Assembly (NCBI GenBank): GCA_947628485.1
Contig: CANRAA010000006.1
Coordinates: forward strand, 1 to 38,396
DNA: 38,396 bases
From: an uncultured Bacilli bacterium
GTDB lineage: Bacteria; Bacillota_I; Bacilli_A; RF39; UBA660
Reading direction: 5' to 3'
A program made the translations under genes and the position numbers. The notes beneath the pieces were generated by a model, which saw nothing but the letters and a program-made list of their open reading frames with translations, did not search any database and was not told where the DNA came from. Positions within the stretch are counted from its first letter, which is position 1. Every line of letters begins with the position of its first letter. Below are positions 24,576 through 33,472 of the stretch, piece by piece.

Positions 24576-25092
24576 GGAATAATTCAACATCAACACTTGT
24601 TTCTTGACCAAATAAGTCAATAATGATGTTAAGACGATTATTTTCCGTATCAATATTATCAACTTTACCCATCATTCCTTTGAATGGTCCATCAACAATA
24701 CTTACAGAATCTCCAACATGTAGGTCATCTTCCACATTAACTCTACTCATACCCATATTAACTAAAATACGGTCAATTTCTTGAGGAAGTAATGGGGTTG
24801 GTTTAGCTCCTTTACCACTTGAACCAATAAATCCGGTAACTCCTGGGGTATTTCTTACGATATACCAAGCTTCATCAGACATAATCATTTCGACTAAAAT
24901 GTAGCCAGGAAACATTTTTTTAACTTTTTCTTTCTTGACACCATCTTTAACTTCGACTTCTTTAGTTTCGGGAATAACAATTCTAAAAATATAATCTTGC
25001 ATTCCCATAGATTCTATTTTAGCCTCTAATTTTTCTTTAACTTTACTTTCGTGTCCGGAATAAGTATTAACTACATACCATTCTTTTTCCAT
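24559..25092 (-). CDS. nusG: Transcription antitermination/pausing factor NusG
   Basis: NusG binds RNA polymerase and modulates pausing and Rho or ribosome coupling. The NGN domain starts KEWYVVNTYSGHESKVKEKLEAKIESM, with PGYILVEMIMSDEAWYIVRNTPGVTGFIG. The KOW domain reads DSVSIVDGPFKGMMGKVDNID. The length of 177 aa is standard. Its ATG overlaps the secE stop (TAATG), so translation is coupled. Confidence 0.97.
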   Translation of the reverse strand: MEKEWYVVNTYSGHESKVKEKLEAKIESMGMQDYIFRIVIPETKEVEVKDGVKKEKVKKMFPGYILVEMIMSDEAWYIVRNTPGVTGFIGSSGKGAKPTPLLPQEIDRILVNMGMSRVNVEDDLHVGDSVSIVDGPFKGMMGKVDNIDTENNRLNIIIDLFGQETSVDVELFQVSKN

Positions 25093-25373
25093 TAATTAAA
25101 CAACCCCTTTATAAATGCTAGTATTAAATTTAAAACTTCAAAGAATGCCACTAAAACAACACAGAAAACAACAGTCGCAATAGTATATTTTAAAATTTCT
25201 TTAGCTGTAGGCCATTTAACAAGTTTCATTTCTTTTTTAATGCCTTTAGCTAAACTTTCTTTTTTTACCTTTTCTGTTTTCTTCTTTTTGTCTACTTTTT
25301 TACTTTCTGCTTTTTTTACTTTCTTTACATTTTTTTCTTTTGCATCTTTTTTTGCTTTAACTTCTTTAGCCAT
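25092..25373 (-). CDS. secE: Preprotein translocase subunit SecE
   Basis: The C-terminal 60 residues carry the SecE pattern (GIKKEMKLVKWPTAKEILKYTIATVVFCVVLVAFFEVLNLILAFI) with one membrane helix. About 40 Lys-rich residues precede it, unusually long for a single-helix SecE. It stabilises SecY in the translocon. AGGAGG precedes the ATG. It is first in the secE-nusG operon. Confidence 0.95.
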   Translation of the reverse strand: MAKEVKAKKDAKEKNVKKVKKAESKKVDKKKKTEKVKKESLAKGIKKEMKLVKWPTAKEILKYTIATVVFCVVLVAFFEVLNLILAFIKGLFN

Positions 25374-25425
25374 TTTAACCTCCTAAAAATTTTTTCAATT
25401 AAAAAACACTTTCGTGTTCATTAAT

Positions 25426-25454
25426 AATATACCATATCTTGCTATTTTATGCAA
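25426..25454 (-). promoter_or_regulatory. Promoter of secE-nusG with overlapping inverted repeat
   Basis: TTGCAT, 17 bases, TATATT on the minus strand. ATATCcTTGC ... GCAAGATAT spans the -35 and spacer as a nine-pair inverted repeat with one bulge. It may be an operator or the end of the upstream operon. Confidence 0.6.
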
Positions 25455-25465
25455 GGATATTTTGC

Positions 25466-25681
25466 TTAAAATGGTTTCCTTTTTATTTCTTTAGGATTAT
25501 TTTGTAAATAAGTTAAAACATCTAAAGTTGGATCATTCTTTTTCATTCTTACATTATTTACAAAGTCTTCAATTATACTTTTATAATTAACTCCTGAAGG
25601 ACTAGCAAGTATTTTTCTCGCCTTTGCTTCACTTCTTCCAAATAACATTAAATAGGCTACAGCTTCTTCATTAGATATCAT
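25466..25681 (-). CDS. Hypothetical small protein after ffh
   Basis: The 71-residue soluble helical protein begins MISNEEAVAYLMLFGRSEAKARKIL and ends with a basic tail. I recognise no domain. It lies about 58 bases downstream of ffh on the same strand with AAGGAAGTGA before the ATG, so it is probably expressed with the signal-recognition operon. Confidence 0.5.
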   Translation of the reverse strand: MISNEEAVAYLMLFGRSEAKARKILASPSGVNYKSIIEDFVNNVRMKKNDPTLDVLTYLQNNPKEIKRKPF

Positions 25682-25739
25682 AATTTCACTTCCTTTGCGT
25701 GAGTATGTATTTTAATCTTTAATTATTAAAAAGTCAATC

Positions 25740-27047
25740 CTAAAATGGCATTTTCATTTTCCCATTACTCATACTTTTCATCATATTCTTCATCATTTCA
25801 AATTGCTTTAAAAGGCGATTAACTTCTTCCACACTCCGACCACTTCCTTTTGCAATTCTTTGCTTTCTGGTGGCTTTTAATACTTCCGGATGTCTTCTTT
25901 CATAAGGCGTCATGGATAAAATAATTGCTTCAATGTGAGCCATATCTTTAGGGTCAATCGAAATATTATTTAAACCCATACTTCTTGCTTGGGGAAGCAT
26001 TTTAATAATATTTTCTAAAGGTCCTAATCTTCTTATTTGTTTAAATGTTGTAAGGAAATCTTCTAAGTCAAAAGTTCCTTTTTGCATTTTCCTTGCTTGT
26101 TCTTTAGCTTCATCTTCAGAAACTATTCCTTCAACTTTTTCGGCAATCGATAGGATGTCTCCCATATCTAAAATTCTTTCCGCCATTCTTTCCGGATAGA
26201 ATTCACTTAAACCATCCATTTTTTCGGAGTCTCCAACAAATTTAATTGGTACATTGGTAAGATGTCTTAAAGATAGAGCTACCCCACCTTTCGTATCCCC
26301 ATCCATTTTTGTTAAAATACAACCTGTTAAACTTAAGGCATCATTAAATCCCGTAATAACGTTAATAGCATCTTGTCCCATCATGGCATCAATAACTAAA
26401 ATAATTTCATTTAATTTAACATTTGATGAAATATTTTTTAACTCTTCCATTAAGTCTTCATCAATTTGCAAACGACCAGCTGTATCCACAATTACATAAT
26501 CTAAATTATTATCTTTGGCATAACTTATTCCATCATTTACAATTTCTAAGACATCTTTTTTATCTTCTTTAAAGATGGGTATATTTAAAGAGTTGGCTAT
26601 ATCTTCAAGTTGTTTTATCGCAGCCGGACGATAAATATCCCCAGCAATTAAAAGAGGTTTCCGGTTATATTTTTTTCTTAAAAGATTAGCAAGTTTTCCT
26701 GCTGTTGTAGTTTTACCACTACCTTGAAGACCACATAACATAATAACTTCGAAATTTTCCTTGGTATCAAGGGGAACATAGTCTCCACCTAGTAAAGATA
26801 CTAATTCATCTTTGACAATTTTTATAAATACTTCATCTGGTTTTAGACTTTTTTCAACTTCCATTCCTAAGGCTTTTTCTTTAACAGAGGCCACAAACTC
26901 TTTCACAACCATATAGTTAACATCGGCTTCCAGTAAAGCCAGTCTAATTTCTTTCATGGCATCATTAATATTATCTTCCGTTATTTTACCTAAGCCTCTA
27001 ATATTTTTAATAGCCTTACTTAATCTATCTCCCATATATTCAAACAT
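25740..27047 (-). CDS. ffh: Signal recognition particle protein Ffh
   Basis: This SRP GTPase directs nascent membrane proteins to FtsY and SecYEG. The NG domain shows GLQGSGKTTTAGKLA (P-loop, about 107-121), DTAGRLQID and TKMDGDTKGG. The methionine-rich M domain ends FEMMKNMMKSMSNGKMKMPF and contains GSGRSVEEVNRLLKQFEMM for RNA binding. Length 435 aa. It follows ylxM by two bases. Confidence 0.97.
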   Translation of the reverse strand: MFEYMGDRLSKAIKNIRGLGKITEDNINDAMKEIRLALLEADVNYMVVKEFVASVKEKALGMEVEKSLKPDEVFIKIVKDELVSLLGGDYVPLDTKENFEVIMLCGLQGSGKTTTAGKLANLLRKKYNRKPLLIAGDIYRPAAIKQLEDIANSLNIPIFKEDKKDVLEIVNDGISYAKDNNLDYVIVDTAGRLQIDEDLMEELKNISSNVKLNEIILVIDAMMGQDAINVITGFNDALSLTGCILTKMDGDTKGGVALSLRHLTNVPIKFVGDSEKMDGLSEFYPERMAERILDMGDILSIAEKVEGIVSEDEAKEQARKMQKGTFDLEDFLTTFKQIRRLGPLENIIKMLPQARSMGLNNISIDPKDMAHIEAIILSMTPYERRHPEVLKATRKQRIAKGSGRSVEEVNRLLKQFEMMKNMMKSMSNGKMKMPF

Positions 27048-27049
27048 AA

Positions 27050-27352
27050 TTATTCTCCTTTTAGTATTTCTTCAATACCTTTTTTTACTTTATTAATATC
27101 CTCTAATTTTAGTAAATTATTTAATTTTTCATTCTTTTCAAATATTTTTAAAGCACTTTCATATTTATCTAATTTATTCTCCACATTTTTAATGATAACT
27201 CCTACTCTTGACTTAGAAATATGTTTTAAATCGGCAATTTCTTGCATGGTCATATCATTACCATAGTAATTATCAAAAACTTCTTTATTATTATCATTTA
27301 GTAAATCTTTATATATTAAATATAAAGCATTATAATATAAAAACTTCTCCAT
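27050..27352 (-). CDS. ylxM: YlxM-family helix-turn-helix protein
   Basis: The 100-residue protein has a sigma-70 region 4-like HTH: FDNYYGNDMTMQEIADLKHISKSRVGVIIKNVENKLDKYESAL. In Bacilli YlxM is encoded with ffh and is linked to SRP function. Its ATG overlaps the ftsY stop codon (TAATG) and it ends two bases before ffh, so all three are one translationally coupled unit. Confidence 0.9.
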   Translation of the reverse strand: MEKFLYYNALYLIYKDLLNDNNKEVFDNYYGNDMTMQEIADLKHISKSRVGVIIKNVENKLDKYESALKIFEKNEKLNNLLKLEDINKVKKGIEEILKGE

Positions 27353-28344
27353 TATACCATATCCTTAAATAAACCATATATATAATTTTCAATATCAAAT
27401 GGTTTTAAATCGGTCATTTTTTCTCCTAAACCAATAAATTTAACCGGTAAATTAACTTCTTCTTTAATGGCTAAAACAATTCCCCCTTTAGCAGTGCCAT
27501 CTAATTTAGTTAAAACTATTCCTGTAATATTCGTAATTTCTTTGAATGCTTTGGCTTGCATTATACCATTTTGACCTGTCGCCGCATCAATTACAAGTAG
27601 AGTTTCTTGAGGTGCCCCTTCAATATGCGTACTTATAACTTTATTAATTTTCTCAAGTTCTTTCATTAAATTAACTTTATTTTGCAGTCTTCCCGCCGTA
27701 TCAATTAAAACAATATCCACATTTTTTTCTTTGGCCTCTACAAGTCCATCATAAATAACACTAGCTGGGTCACTTCCCTCTTTCCCATAGAATAAAGAGT
27801 TAGTTCTTTTTGCCCAAATTTCTAGTTGATTAACGGCTCCTGCTCTAAAGGTATCTCCCGCAATTAACATAACTTTCTTGCCTTCTTCGCCATATTTATG
27901 AGCAAGTTTCGCAATAGTAGTAGTTTTTCCAACGCCATTTACTCCAACCATTAAAATAACCGTTGGACCATTGTCATTCATTTTAATTTTATCGGATAAA
28001 CTTTCACCTTCCACATATATTATTAATAACTCATCCACAATAACTTCTTTTAAATAAGCGGTATCTGTGATATTTTCATGTTTAACTCTATCCCTTAATT
28101 TATCCATAAATTTCATAACCGTATTAACCCCAATATCGGCCATAATTAAAATACTTTCTAATTCTTCAAAATATTCTTCCGATACTTTGGTATATTTAAT
28201 TCCCAAAATATTTAATTTCGAAACAAATTCTTCTCTCGTCTTTTTTAAACCTTCTTCATAATTTTTTATTTCTTCTTTTTCTTCTTTATCTTCTACTTCT
28301 TCTTTTTTACTAACTAAATTTTTTAATTTATTAAATAAACCCAT
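27352..28344 (-). CDS. ftsY: Signal recognition particle receptor FtsY
   Basis: This GTPase docks ribosome-SRP complexes at the membrane. An acidic N-terminal segment (SKKEEVEDKEEKEE) is followed by the NG domain with GVNGVGKTTTIAKLA, DTAGRLQNK and TKLDGTAKGG, ending PVKFIGLGEKMTDLKPFD. The start is corrected to the ATG at 28344, five bases after AGGTGA, giving 330 aa. The twelve upstream codons in the track are probably untranslated. Confidence 0.96.
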   Translation of the reverse strand: MGLFNKLKNLVSKKEEVEDKEEKEEIKNYEEGLKKTREEFVSKLNILGIKYTKVSEEYFEELESILIMADIGVNTVMKFMDKLRDRVKHENITDTAYLKEVIVDELLIIYVEGESLSDKIKMNDNGPTVILMVGVNGVGKTTTIAKLAHKYGEEGKKVMLIAGDTFRAGAVNQLEIWAKRTNSLFYGKEGSDPASVIYDGLVEAKEKNVDIVLIDTAGRLQNKVNLMKELEKINKVISTHIEGAPQETLLVIDAATGQNGIMQAKAFKEITNITGIVLTKLDGTAKGGIVLAIKEEVNLPVKFIGLGEKMTDLKPFDIENYIYGLFKDMV

Positions 28345-28407
28345 AAATATCACCTCTTTAATCATATCAAAATTTGACATTATTTAAAACAGTTTTTACA
28401 TAAATAG

Positions 28408-28436
28408 TAGACATTTTTCTTAAATTAGGGTATAAT
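28408..28436 (+). promoter_or_regulatory. Promoter of the RNase J gene
   Basis: TAGACA, 17 bases, TATAAT, about 45 bases before the ATG, in the region divergent from ftsY. Confidence 0.7.
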
Positions 28437-28481
28437 TATTAGCAGTTAAAGAACTTTTTTATTTTAAGAAAGAGGGAAATT

Positions 28482-30158
28482 ATGAAAGAAAATATAGCGA
28501 CTTCCATCGTTAGTTTAGGCGGTCTTGGTGAAGTCGGAAAAAATATGTATGTTATTACACATGATGATGAGATAATTATAATTGATGCGGGTGTAATGTT
28601 TCCAGAAGTAGGTTTACTAGGTGTTGATTACGTTATCCAAGACATTACTTATTTAAAACAAAACGAAAGTAAAATAAAAGCCTTATTTATAACCCATGGA
28701 CATGAAGACCATATTGGAGGTATTCCATTTTTACTTAATCAAGTAAAGATACCGGTTATTTATGCCCCCAAAATTGCTAACGATTTAATTGTTAAAAAGT
28801 TAGAGGAAAGAGGCATTAATTATTCAAATTTAGAAATAATTACCAAAGATTTAGTGGTTAAATTTAAACATTTTGAAGTGGAATTCGTAAATACTACCCA
28901 CTCTATTCCGGACAGTTATGCGGTAGTAGTACATACACCAAACGGGGTAATATTTGAAACGGGCGATTTTAAATTTGACTTAACGCCAATTGGACCCATG
29001 GCCGATATTCATAAAATGGCCGAACTTGGTAAAAAAGGCGTTACTTTACTTTTAAGTGATTCCACCAATGCTTTATCCACCGGATTTTCGAATAGTGAAT
29101 CTGTTGTTGATGAAACATTAAATGATATCATCGGGCGTCATGTTGGAAGAGTTATCATTGCCACATTTGCCTCAAACATCTACCGGGTTAAACATATAGT
29201 GGAAACTTGTAAAAAATATAACCGGAAAATAATTGTTTTTGGAAGAAGTATGGAAGCCTCAATTGAACTAGCTTTAAATAACCATTTAATTTCTGATAAA
29301 TCGATTTTTATTGATAATAATGGAGCGAAAAGTTTAAAAAGAAATGAAATTTGTATTTTATGTACCGGAAGTCAAGGGGAACCACTCGCGGCCCTATCAA
29401 GAATTGCGAACGGAACCCATAAACAAATATCTCTACTTCCGGATGATTTAGTTATTTTCTCATCAAGCCCAATTCCGGGTAATGCCGAAAGTATAAATCG
29501 GATTATCAATAAGATTTACCTAAAAGGCGTTAAAGTATTTACTAATTCGGAATTTAGTGATATCCATACTTCTGGACATGCTAAATTAGAAGAATTAAAA
29601 TGGATGCTTAGAATTATTAAACCAAAATACTTTATGCCTATGCATGGCGAATTTAGAATGTTAAAACAACATGCTAATATTGCTAAACTTTGTGATATAC
29701 CGGAAGAAAACACTTTCATTTGTAGTAATGGTGATGTCTTACTTTTAAAAGATGGCGTTGTTACAAGAGGAGGAACTGTTCCATCTGGAGATGTCTATGT
29801 TGATGGTTCAAGAGTTGGTGATGTTGGAAGTGTGGTTATTAAAGACCGGAAATTAATGAGTCAAGATGGTATTTTAATTACAATTTTAAATATAAATACT
29901 TTAACAAGGAAATTATTAATTAAACCAAATGTTACTGCGAGAGGCTTTGTCTTAGTTAATGAAAATCAAGAACTAATGAATAAAATTGAACATAAAATTG
30001 GCGAAATTGTTAATAATTTCTTAAAGACATCTTTATATAATTATACCGATTTAAAAAATCAAATTATATTAGAATTATTACCTTACATTAATGAACTAAC
30101 CGGAAGAAGGCCAATAATCCTACCGGTCATTATGGAAGTTAATAAAAAAGAAGATTAA
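28482..30158 (+). CDS. rnj: Ribonuclease J
   Basis: This metallo-beta-lactamase/beta-CASP ribonuclease has 5'-exonuclease and endonuclease activity in mRNA decay and rRNA maturation. The zinc motif THGHEDHIGG is at about 71-80, with THSIPDSYAVVV, ETGDFKFD and LLLSDSTNA. The beta-CASP region has RVIIATFASNIYRVKHI, and SGHA and PMHGEFRML follow. The length of 558 aa is normal. Only one RNase J is seen in this window. RNase Y is encoded convergently next to it, so the two major mRNA-decay enzymes are adjacent. Confidence 0.95.
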   Translation: MKENIATSIVSLGGLGEVGKNMYVITHDDEIIIIDAGVMFPEVGLLGVDYVIQDITYLKQNESKIKALFITHGHEDHIGGIPFLLNQVKIPVIYAPKIANDLIVKKLEERGINYSNLEIITKDLVVKFKHFEVEFVNTTHSIPDSYAVVVHTPNGVIFETGDFKFDLTPIGPMADIHKMAELGKKGVTLLLSDSTNALSTGFSNSESVVDETLNDIIGRHVGRVIIATFASNIYRVKHIVETCKKYNRKIIVFGRSMEASIELALNNHLISDKSIFIDNNGAKSLKRNEICILCTGSQGEPLAALSRIANGTHKQISLLPDDLVIFSSSPIPGNAESINRIINKIYLKGVKVFTNSEFSDIHTSGHAKLEELKWMLRIIKPKYFMPMHGEFRMLKQHANIAKLCDIPEENTFICSNGDVLLLKDGVVTRGGTVPSGDVYVDGSRVGDVGSVVIKDRKLMSQDGILITILNINTLTRKLLIKPNVTARGFVLVNENQELMNKIEHKIGEIVNNFLKTSLYNYTDLKNQIILELLPYINELTGRRPIILPVIMEVNKKED

Positions 30159-30180
30159 ACCCTTTAAGGGTTTTTTATTT
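30157..30180 (+). terminator. Intrinsic terminator of the RNase J gene
   Basis: AAACCC, short loop, GGGTTT followed by TTTT, directly overlapping the stop codon. Confidence 0.8.
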
Positions 30181-30184
30181 GTTA

Positions 30185-30210
30185 TAAAAAGAAGCTTTAT
30201 TTAGCTTCTT
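30185..30210 (-). terminator. Intrinsic terminator of rny
   Basis: On the minus strand AAGAAGCT, six-base loop, AGCTTCTT and then TTT-A-T. The hairpin includes the last codons of rny. Confidence 0.7.
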
Positions 30211-31750
30211 CTTGTGCTCTTGTTTCTCTTATAACTGTAACTTTGATAGTTCCTGGATATTGCATTTCTTCTTCAATTTTTTCTTTCATTTCCCTGGCTA
30301 TCCGATAACTATCAGCATCATCAATTTCACCTGGTTTAACCATAACTCTTATTTCTCTTCCAGCTTGCATTGCATAAGCTTTTTCGACACCTTCAAAAGA
30401 GTTTCCTATTTCTTCTAATTGTTCTAAACGCTTAATGTAATTTTCCACTGAGTCATTACGAGCTCCAGGTCTAGCAGCAGATAAGGTATCCGCAACACTA
30501 ACTAATACGGCAATAATTGATTTAGGGTCTCTATCACCATGATGGGATGTAATGGCATCAATTACAACTTCATTTTCATGATATTTTTTCGCAATTTGTT
30601 CACCAATTTCCACATGGCTACCCTCTACTTCAAAATCAATAGCTTTGCCAATATCATGAAGTAAACCAGCTCTTTTAGCAAGGGTAATATTTTCACCTAA
30701 CTCGGAAGCCATTAAACCACAAAGGTTAGCAACTTCAATAGAATGTTGTAAGGCATTTTGCCCATAACTAGTTCTAAAATTAAGTTTTCCAACTAAGTTA
30801 ATTAATTCAACATCCATTTTCGCAATACCTAAATCCGTAATTGCTTTATTACCTAGTTCGGTAATTTTATTGTTAATATCTCTGCAAGTCTTATCATAGA
30901 CTTCTTCGATTCTACTTGGATGAATACGACCATCTTTAATTAAAGTTTCAATTGTTTGTTTGGCAATTTCCCTTCTTAAAGGATCAAAGGAAGATATAAC
31001 GATAGCCTCTGGCGTATCATCAATTATCAAATCAACACCAGTTACGGATTCAAAGGTTCTTATATTTCTTCCTTCTCTTCCGATTAGTCTTCCTTTCATT
31101 TCATCATTTGGTAAATCAATAGTTGAGACAGTTTGCACTCCAACTACATCATCAGCATAACGTTCCATACTATTAACAATTAGTTGTTTTGCTTTGTCAT
31201 TGGCAGTAATTTTTGCCTTTTCTTCTTCATCTCTAATATACTCAGAGATTTCTAAAGCCATATCTGATTCAACTCTAGCCATAATTAAATCATGGGCCTT
31301 TTCTTTACTTAAACCAGAAATTTTTTCTAGTTCTTCAACTTCTTCTTTTAGGATTTTGTCCATCTTATCTTCTTTTTCTTGTAAACTTTGACTTCTAACT
31401 AATAAATTGTTTTCTTTTTCTTCTAAAGCCATATCTTTCTTTTGTAACATTTCTTCTCTTTTATCTAAGTTGTTTTCTCTACTGATAAGGCGATCTTCAC
31501 TTTCTTTAATTTCTTTTTTTCTTTCTTTAATTTCTTCATTAGTTTGTTGTTTTAATTTATATGATTCTTCTTTTAACTCTAAAAGAGAATCTCTCTTATG
31601 TTTATCAGCCTCTTTTTTAGCATCTTCTAGTAATTTATTAGCATTTCTTTCGGCACTTACCCCTTTGAAATGATTAACTAAAAAAACTAATGCGGCTCCA
31701 ATAGCTATTCCAAGAAATAGAAATAAGATGATAACGGCTATATTATCCAT
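30197..31750 (-). CDS. rny: Ribonuclease Y
   Basis: This membrane-bound endoribonuclease initiates mRNA decay in Bacilli. The N-terminal helix (IAVIILFLFLGIAIGAALVFLV) is followed by a long coiled coil (about 30-180). A KH domain (about 200-265) has GRLIGREGRNIRTFESVTGVDLIIDDTPE. The HD domain has LLHDIGKAIDFEVEGSHVEIG and AITSHHGDRDPKS. The 517-residue length is standard. AGTGAGAG precedes the ATG. Confidence 0.97.
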   Translation of the reverse strand: MDNIAVIILFLFLGIAIGAALVFLVNHFKGVSAERNANKLLEDAKKEADKHKRDSLLELKEESYKLKQQTNEEIKERKKEIKESEDRLISRENNLDKREEMLQKKDMALEEKENNLLVRSQSLQEKEDKMDKILKEEVEELEKISGLSKEKAHDLIMARVESDMALEISEYIRDEEEKAKITANDKAKQLIVNSMERYADDVVGVQTVSTIDLPNDEMKGRLIGREGRNIRTFESVTGVDLIIDDTPEAIVISSFDPLRREIAKQTIETLIKDGRIHPSRIEEVYDKTCRDINNKITELGNKAITDLGIAKMDVELINLVGKLNFRTSYGQNALQHSIEVANLCGLMASELGENITLAKRAGLLHDIGKAIDFEVEGSHVEIGEQIAKKYHENEVVIDAITSHHGDRDPKSIIAVLVSVADTLSAARPGARNDSVENYIKRLEQLEEIGNSFEGVEKAYAMQAGREIRVMVKPGEIDDADSYRIAREMKEKIEEEMQYPGTIKVTVIRETRAQEEAK

Positions 31751-31827
31751 TCTCTCACTCCATTTCTAATTTTTTTACAGAAAATTTATAAAATATAATA
31801 AATATAATTATAATTATCCATAATCTA

Positions 31828-31856
31828 ATTATAATCTTAAATGGTCATTTTATCAA
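31828..31856 (-). promoter_or_regulatory. Promoter of rny
   Basis: TTGATA, 17 bases, TATAAT on the minus strand, about 75 bases before the ATG. Confidence 0.75.
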
Positions 31857-31966
31857 GGCAAAAAGTTTAATAAATAACTATTATTTAAATTTATTTTATT
31901 TTTAATTAATATTTTCTATTTCTTTAACCTTTAATTGAGTGCATTTACAAGTGTTAAATTTCAACC

Positions 31967-31983
31967 GGTGACAAATTGTCACC
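31967..31983. repeat. Palindrome near the Bro-N pseudogene
   Basis: GGTGACAA, one A, TTGTCACC, perfect 8-bp arms. The outer AACC...GGTT gives a weak extension. The core resembles the ORF6N-type palindromes, and the minus reading contains QFVT. Confidence 0.65.
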
Positions 31984-32204
31984 ATTTGGTTTTTTTATCA
32001 CTTAACTTTAATTGTCCGATTTTTTCGGACAATTCATTTTCTCTTGTTTTAATTTACTTTTTAAATCACTCCAATATTTTCTTGGCCTTTCACTTTCAGA
32101 TAAAACACCAACTAAATCTATAATACTTACATAATACTTTTCTTGTTCTTTATCCCATACTGTTCTAATTGTTTCATCATTAAATACATTTTATCTTTCC
32201 TCAT
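31979..32204 (-). pseudogene. Broken Bro-N domain (BRO/antirepressor family) gene fragment
   Basis: The gap between rny and recA encodes, on the minus strand, NVFNDETIRTVWDKEQEKYY, then VSIIDLVGVLSESERPRKYW, then SDLKSKLKQE, and after a frame change ELSEKIGQLKLSDKKTKW. This is the N-terminal part of Bro-N domain proteins (IRTVWD...YYVSI.D...RKYWSDLK.KL). GGGAG and an ATG at 32204 precede it, but a one-base shift in an A run breaks the link to the rest. A second shift precedes ELSEKIGQLK, and the body of the protein is missing. The ELSEKIGQLK codons form a DNA palindrome. It is absent from the ORF track because no frame is open long enough. Confidence 0.75.
32010..32034. repeat. Palindrome within the Bro-N pseudogene
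   Basis: AATTGTCCGA, TTTTT loop, TCGGACAATT, perfect 10-bp arms. On the minus strand it lies within the codons for ELSEKIGQLK. Confidence 0.85.
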
Positions 32205-32275
32205 TTTTTCAAGCTCCCTCTTATAATTAATTATTACGAACAAAAGTATTTTAAAACTTTTTTTAAAAAGAAGAT

Positions 32276-33310
32276 TTATTCTTCATCTTCTTTTTCTTCT
32301 GGTTTATTAAACCCATAATGTTCATAAATTTTATCTTCAATTTCTTTAGCAATATCCGGATTTTCTCTTAAGAACATTTTAACATTCTCTTTTCCTTGAC
32401 CAATCTTTTCTTCTTTATAAGCATACCAAGCTCCACTTTTTTCAAGGATACCAATTTCACTACCAATATCCACAAGTTCCCCTTCATGGCTAATTCCTTC
32501 ACCATACATGATATCAACACCGGCTGTTTTAAATGGTGGCGCTACTTTGTTTTTAACAACTTTAATATTAGTTCTGTTACCTACAACTTGGTCACCTTGT
32601 TTAATTTGTTCTCCTCTTCTAATGTCTAGTCTTACTGTTGAATAGAACTTTAAGGCTCTACCACCAGGAGTAGTTTCAGGGTTACCAAATAACACTCCCA
32701 CTTTTTCTCTTAATTGGTTAATAAATATGGCGGTCGTATTAGTTTTGTTTAAAGTACCAGATAATTTTCTCAAGGCTTGGGACATAAGTCTTGCTTGAAG
32801 ACCAACGTGACTATCACCCATCTCGCCATCAATTTCCGCTTGCGGTACTAAAGCCGCAACAGAGTCAATAACGACTAAATCAATAGCTTCACTTTTAACT
32901 AAGGCATCACAAATTTCTAAGGCTTGTTCACCTGTATCTGGTTGACTTAATAAAAGTTCATTAATGTCAACGCCTAAACTTTTGGCATAAACAGGGTCTA
33001 AAGCATGCTCCGCATCAATAAATGCCGCCCTTCCTCCTGCTTTTTGCGCTTCTGCTATCGCTTGAAGGGCAATCGTTGTTTTACCTGATGACTCAGGTCC
33101 ATAAATTTCAATTATTCTTCCCTTTGGAAATCCTCCAACACCTAAGGCAATATCTAAGGCAATGGAACCTGATGAAGTAACATCAATTTTAATGTGTTCA
33201 TCGCCACCTAATTTCATAATAGCTCCAGCCCCAAATTGTTTTTCAATATCTTTTAAAACTTGTTCTAAAGCTTTATCCGTATTTTTTGTATCTTTTTCTT
33301 TTGCTTTCAT
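32276..33310 (-). CDS. recA: Recombinase RecA
   Basis: This strand-exchange ATPase also acts as co-protease for LexA. Walker [10 protein letters not shown] is at about 70-78. The MAW loop and Walker B are [39 protein letters not shown]. The L2 region is [30 protein letters not shown]-terminal acidic tail ends EEKEDEE. The 344-residue length is standard. GAGGAG precedes the ATG. Confidence 0.98.
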   Translation of the reverse strand: MKAKEKDTKNTDKALEQVLKDIEKQFGAGAIMKLGGDEHIKIDVTSSGSIALDIALGVGGFPKGRIIEIYGPESSGKTTIALQAIAEAQKAGGRAAFIDAEHALDPVYAKSLGVDINELLLSQPDTGEQALEICDALVKSEAIDLVVIDSVAALVPQAEIDGEMGDSHVGLQARLMSQALRKLSGTLNKTNTTAIFINQLREKVGVLFGNPETTPGGRALKFYSTVRLDIRRGEQIKQGDQVVGNRTNIKVVKNKVAPPFKTAGVDIMYGEGISHEGELVDIGSEIGILEKSGAWYAYKEEKIGQGKENVKMFLRENPDIAKEIEDKIYEHYGFNKPEEKEDEE

Positions 33311-33339
33311 AATTCTCCTCTACACTCTCTGATAATTAA

Positions 33340-33368
33340 ATTTTACTCTAGTTTTTTTCGAATGTCAA
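33340..33368 (-). promoter_or_regulatory. Promoter of recA
   Basis: TTGACA, 17 bases, TAAAAT on the minus strand, about 30 bases before the ATG. Confidence 0.8.
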
Positions 33369-33376
33369 TAGAAAAT

Positions 33377-33390
33377 CGAACTTTTGTTTA
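33377..33390. promoter_or_regulatory. Possible LexA (SOS) box upstream of recA
   Basis: CGAACTTTTGTTTA matches the Gram-positive LexA/DinR consensus CGAACnnnnGTTYC except at the last base. It lies about ten bases upstream of the recA -35. Confidence 0.45.
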
Positions 33391-33460
33391 TTTTTTTGGA
33401 AAAATTTAAAAAAATTGCTTCGGTCGACACCGTTTGACAAATTTTGCGGTTGAGGAGTGC

Positions 33461-33466
33461 TATAAT
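33461..33466 (+). promoter_or_regulatory. Extended -10 promoter of a small RNA
   Basis: TGCTATAAT gives an extended -10. TTGACA is 21 bases upstream, too far for a normal -35. The predicted start is near 33473. Confidence 0.55.
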
Positions 33467-33472
33467 ACGTCC

